From: Thermoleophilia bacterium SCSIO 60948
GTDB taxonomy: Bacteria > Actinomycetota > Thermoleophilia > Solirubrobacterales > 70-9
DNA: 64,000 nt
Assembly (NCBI GenBank): GCA_021496505.1
Contig: CP053031.1
Location: 2,906,001 to 2,970,000 of the forward strand
Reading direction: 5' to 3'
Shown one piece after another: positions 61,255 to 64,000 of this stretch. A model generated the notes under the pieces. That model was not told the origin of the DNA. It did not search any database and was given only the letters and a program-made list of their open reading frames with translations. The translations under genes were made by a program, and so were the position numbers. Positions within the stretch are counted from its first letter, which is position 1. Every line of letters starts with the position of its first letter.

Positions 61255-62418
61255 ATGAACGAGACCGAGGCCGGCCCGACCGGCAAACTGCGGCGCGGAG
61301 CCGCCACCGTCGCGGCGCTGATCTCGACCCTTGCAATCGTCGCGTGCGGCGGTTCGATCGGCGGTGCCGAGGAGGACGCCGGCGAGAACGCCGACGTCGC
61401 CCCCGCCGGCGAGGCGTCGGGCGAGCTCGTGATCTCGAACTGGCCCGGCTATGTCGACCCCGGTCAGAAGGGCACCATCGCCGAGTACGAGAAGGAAACG
61501 GGCGTCAAGGTCGACTACATCGAGGACGTCAACGACAACTCGGCCTTCTTCGGCAAGCTGCAGCCCCAACTCGATCAGGGGCAGTCGGGCGACCGCTCGA
61601 TCTTCGTCGTCACCGACTGGATGGCGAAGCAGATGTACGACCTCGGCTACCTCCAGAACCTCGACCACGAGAACCTGCCGACGGTGTTCGACAACATGAC
61701 CCCGCAGGCGGAGTCCAGTGCCCTCGACCCCGAGCGCGACTACGCGATCCCGTGGCAGAGCGGCATGACGGGCATCTGGGTCAACAAGGCCGAGGCGCCC
61801 GAGATCACGTCGATCAACGACCTCTTCGATCCGAAGTACAAGGGCAAGGTCACGTTCCTGACCGAGATGCGAGACAGCGTGCCGCTGGTCATGAAGGCGG
61901 ACGGGATCGATCCGGCCGAGGCGAGCGCCGAGGAGTGGCAGGCGGCGATCGACAAGATCCGCGAGGCCGCGGACTCGGGCCAGATCCGTCGCTTCACCGG
62001 CAACGACTACACGAAGGACATCAACTCGGGCAACGTCGTCGCGGCGGTCGGCTGGTCCGGCGATGCCTCGCTGATCTCCAACTCGGACGCCGAGTGGGTG
62101 ATGCCGGACGAGGGCTGCATGCTGTGGACGGACAACATGGTGATCCCGATCGGCGCTCCCAACCCGGAGGCCGCGCAGGACTTCATGAACTTCGTCTACG
62201 AGCCTGAGGTCCAGGCCGACATCACGGAGTGGGTGACCTACATCCCGCCGGTCGACGGCGTCCAGGACATCCTCGCCGACCGCGATCCGCAGCTCGCCGA
62301 GCAGGACATCGTGTTCCCCGACGAGGAGTTCACGGCCGATTGCTCGGACCAGGTCAACCCGCCGACCGACGCGACGGACGAGCTGACCGAGTCCTACCAG
62401 GACGTGGTCGCCGGCTGA
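61255..62418 (+). CDS. potD: polyamine-binding lipoprotein (system 2)
   Basis: A 387-residue solute-binding lipoprotein. A signal sequence with basic KLRRG and hydrophobic ATVAALISTLAIVAC ends in a lipobox Cys at residue 31. An acidic Gly/Ala linker follows, then GELVISNWPGYVDPGQKGTIAEYEKETG, the PotD/PotF opening. VTDWMAKQMYDLGYL and AIPWQSGMTGIWVNKAEAPEITSINDLFDPKYKGKV are further family blocks. The twin-arginine motif found in the system 1 protein is absent, so this one should use Sec export. The ATG has AAGGAGG ten bases upstream, one of the strongest ribosome-binding sites in the window. Confidence 0.92.
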   Translation: MNETEAGPTGKLRRGAATVAALISTLAIVACGGSIGGAEEDAGENADVAPAGEASGELVISNWPGYVDPGQKGTIAEYEKETGVKVDYIEDVNDNSAFFGKLQPQLDQGQSGDRSIFVVTDWMAKQMYDLGYLQNLDHENLPTVFDNMTPQAESSALDPERDYAIPWQSGMTGIWVNKAEAPEITSINDLFDPKYKGKVTFLTEMRDSVPLVMKADGIDPAEASAEEWQAAIDKIREAADSGQIRRFTGNDYTKDINSGNVVAAVGWSGDASLISNSDAEWVMPDEGCMLWTDNMVIPIGAPNPEAAQDFMNFVYEPEVQADITEWVTYIPPVDGVQDILADRDPQLAEQDIVFPDEEFTADCSDQVNPPTDATDELTESYQDVVAG

Positions 62419-62488
62419 CCTTGGTGGCCGGGGGCGACAGAGACGCACGTGGGGCCGCTGCGGCGGCTCCGCGTCGAGGCGGCGGGGC

Positions 62489-63367
62489 GTGAACTCGCGC
62501 CGCCGCCTCGCGCCCTACCTGCTGCTCGGGCCGGGCGCGGCCTGGCTTCTCGTCTTCTTCCTGATCCCGCTCGGGATCATGGGCTACACATCGCTGTTCT
62601 CGGGCTCGTTCGGGACCACGGAGGGCTTCTTCTTCGACTGGAATTTCTCGAACTACGCCGAGGCGCTCAGCGGACGCGCCGATCAGATCCTCAAGACGCT
62701 CGCGTTCTCGGGCACCGCGACGATCCTCGCGCTGCTGATCGCCTACCCGCTCGCCTATGCGATCGCGGTGCGGGTCAGCCCGCGCTGGCGGCTCGTCCTG
62801 CTGTTCGCGGTCGTGGCACCGTTCTTCACGACGTACCTGATCAGGACGATCGCCTGGGTGACGATCCTGAGCGACTCGAGCCCGGCGGTCGACATCCTCC
62901 AGTTCCTGCAGATCATCCCCGACGACGGTCGCCTGCTCGCGACCCCGGCCGCCGTCATCGCCGGCCTCACCTACAACTTCCTGCCGTTCATGATCCTGCC
63001 GATCTACGCGTCGCTCGAGCAGCTCGACACGCGTCTGCTGGAGGCCGGTCAGGACCTCTACGCGTCGGCGCGAACGACGTTTCGCAAGGTGACGCTGCCT
63101 CTGACCGCGCCCGGGATCATCGCCGGCATCCTGCTGACGTTCATCCCCGCGTTCGGCGACTACGTCAACGCGCAGTTCCTCGGCGGTACGAACCAGTTCA
63201 TGATCGGTAATCAGATCCAGTCGCTCTATCTGGTCGAGCGCGACTATCCGGAGGCGGCCGCGCTCTCGTTCCTGATGATGGCGGCGATCCTGATCATCGT
63301 CACGATCTACATCCGCCTCGCCGGCACCGACGCCTTCATGGGCTCCGACGACGAGGCGAAGGCATGA
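62489..63367 (+). CDS. potB: polyamine ABC transporter permease PotB type (system 2)
   Basis: A 292-residue permease with six helices. LAPYLLLGPGAAWLLVFFLIPLGIMGYTSLF opens the protein, APFFTTYLIRTIAWVTIL lies in the middle, and the ATPase-contact loop is TRLLEAGQDLYASARTTFRKVTLPLTAPGI. The GTG start follows a 70-base gap after potD, in which I see no other gene. Its stop overlaps the next permease start (ATGA). Confidence 0.9.
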   Translation: MNSRRRLAPYLLLGPGAAWLLVFFLIPLGIMGYTSLFSGSFGTTEGFFFDWNFSNYAEALSGRADQILKTLAFSGTATILALLIAYPLAYAIAVRVSPRWRLVLLFAVVAPFFTTYLIRTIAWVTILSDSSPAVDILQFLQIIPDDGRLLATPAAVIAGLTYNFLPFMILPIYASLEQLDTRLLEAGQDLYASARTTFRKVTLPLTAPGIIAGILLTFIPAFGDYVNAQFLGGTNQFMIGNQIQSLYLVERDYPEAAALSFLMMAAILIIVTIYIRLAGTDAFMGSDDEAKA

Positions 63368-64000
63368 CTGGGGCGACGGTCGAGACGCGGCGGCGGCCGC
63401 ACGGCTCGGGGCCGATCGGCTGGATCCGGCGCAACTGGGTGATCGTCTTCGCCGGGTTCGCGACGCTCTACATGCTGATCCCGATCGCCGTCATCGCCCT
63501 GTTCTCGTTCGGGGACACGCCGGCCGACAAGCTCACCTTCGACCTCTCCGACGGCCTGACGCTCAAGTACTGGGCCGACGCGTTCGGCGTCGCGGCGATC
63601 AACGAGTCACTCGTCACATCGATCGAGCTCGCCGCCCTGGCGACACTGGGCGCCACGATCCTCGGCACCGCGATGGCGATCGCGCTCGTCCGCTACGAGT
63701 TCTTCGGCCGCAAGGTCTCGAACCTCCTGATCATCCTGCCGATGGCCTCGCCCGAGATCGTCATCGGCGCGGCGCTGCTGTCGTTCTTCGTCAACATCGC
63801 GATCATCCCGCTCGGGTTCACGACGCTGCTGATCGCCCACATCATGTTCTCGATCTCGTTCGTGGTCGTCGTCGTGCGCTCACGGCTGATCGGATTCGAC
63901 CGCCGGCTCGAGGAGGCCGCCGCCGACCTCGGCGCGAGCCCGTGGGAGACCTTCCGCCTGGTCACCCTGCCGCTGATCACCCCTGGCGTCGCATCCGCGG
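63364..64000 (+). CDS. potC: polyamine ABC transporter permease PotC type (system 2), cut by window end
   Basis: The first 212 residues of a PotC/YdcV-like permease are visible: a short basic N-terminus, FAGFATLYMLIPIAVIALFSFG as helix 1, ILPMASPEIVIGAALLSFF, and the ATPase-contact loop RRLEEAAADLGASPWETFRLVTLPLI. The gene continues past the last base. The ATG overlaps the PotB-type stop (ATGA), completing a potA-potD-potB-potC order. Confidence 0.9.
   Translation, partial: MTGATVETRRRPHGSGPIGWIRRNWVIVFAGFATLYMLIPIAVIALFSFGDTPADKLTFDLSDGLTLKYWADAFGVAAINESLVTSIELAALATLGATILGTAMAIALVRYEFFGRKVSNLLIILPMASPEIVIGAALLSFFVNIAIIPLGFTTLLIAHIMFSISFVVVVVRSRLIGFDRRLEEAAADLGASPWETFRLVTLPLITPGVASA

Overview
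The window is very GC-rich DNA from a chromosome with actinobacterial character. It has a fused E2/E1 2-oxoglutarate dehydrogenase, the HutF branch of histidine degradation, a c-di-AMP riboswitch ahead of an NlpC/P60 cell-wall hydrolase, many GTG/TTG starts, 4-base ATGA/GTGA gene overlaps, and leaderless-type promoters (TAnnnT followed by 6-7 bases and then the start codon). Together with the RTX and FG-GAP secreted proteins this suggests a deep-branching soil actinobacterium (Thermoleophilia/Solirubrobacterales would fit). That placement is inference. I see no tRNA, rRNA, insertion sequence, phage or CRISPR array.

Layout. (1) 1-1638: 3' part of an RTX calcium-binding repeat protein. (2) 1664-9585: a histidine-utilisation locus. 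A canonical histidine ammonia-lyase and a divergent paralogue run leftward. hutU, a peptide-deformylase-like gene, hutF and hutI run rightward with coupled starts. No hutG is present, and the deformylase-like gene sits where that activity would be needed. (3) 9698-14164: a 1488-residue 2-oxoglutarate dehydrogenase with two lipoyl domains, an E3-binding domain, an E2 core and E1 in one chain. (4) 14168-18599: an ABC ATPase, FtsX-type permease and secreted metallophosphoesterase operon. (5) 18742-26373: housekeeping and envelope genes: a zinc-ribbon peptide, a DUF3817-like membrane protein, aconitase, an SDR, the riboswitch-controlled NlpC/P60 protein, azlCD and uppP.

(6) 26401-33604: a leftward operon of a TetR regulator, potD-potB-potC-potA, a flavin amine oxidase and an FG-GAP protein, pointing to polyamine uptake and oxidation. 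(7) 33740-42396: a TetR gene, two tandemly duplicated FAD oxidoreductases and a Rieske oxygenase, divergent from an acyl-CoA dehydrogenase and an ADP-forming acyl-CoA synthetase. (8) 42400-49200: an MHS transporter, an AraC/VOC pair opposite a short UvrA-like ATPase, a class III aminotransferase and a small thioredoxin-fold protein. (9) 49375-53861: a third FAD oxidoreductase carrying the same 18-bp palindromic operator as region 7, a CAP-domain protein, an MFS transporter, a cupin and a small membrane protein. (10) 54001-64000: aminotransferase, PucR regulator, alanine dehydrogenase and aminobutyraldehyde-type dehydrogenase, divergent from a second Pot ABC transporter that runs off the end.

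The shared theme is catabolism of nitrogen-rich small molecules (histidine, polyamines, possibly quaternary or methylated amines) feeding glutamate, GABA and 2-oxoglutarate into a TCA cycle represented by aconitase and the fused dehydrogenase. The points most worth a second look are the lipoylated E2-E1 fusion, the deformylase-like gene inside the hut operon, the ammonia-lyase paralogue with an altered MIO tripeptide, and the shared operator linking two separated oxidoreductase loci.
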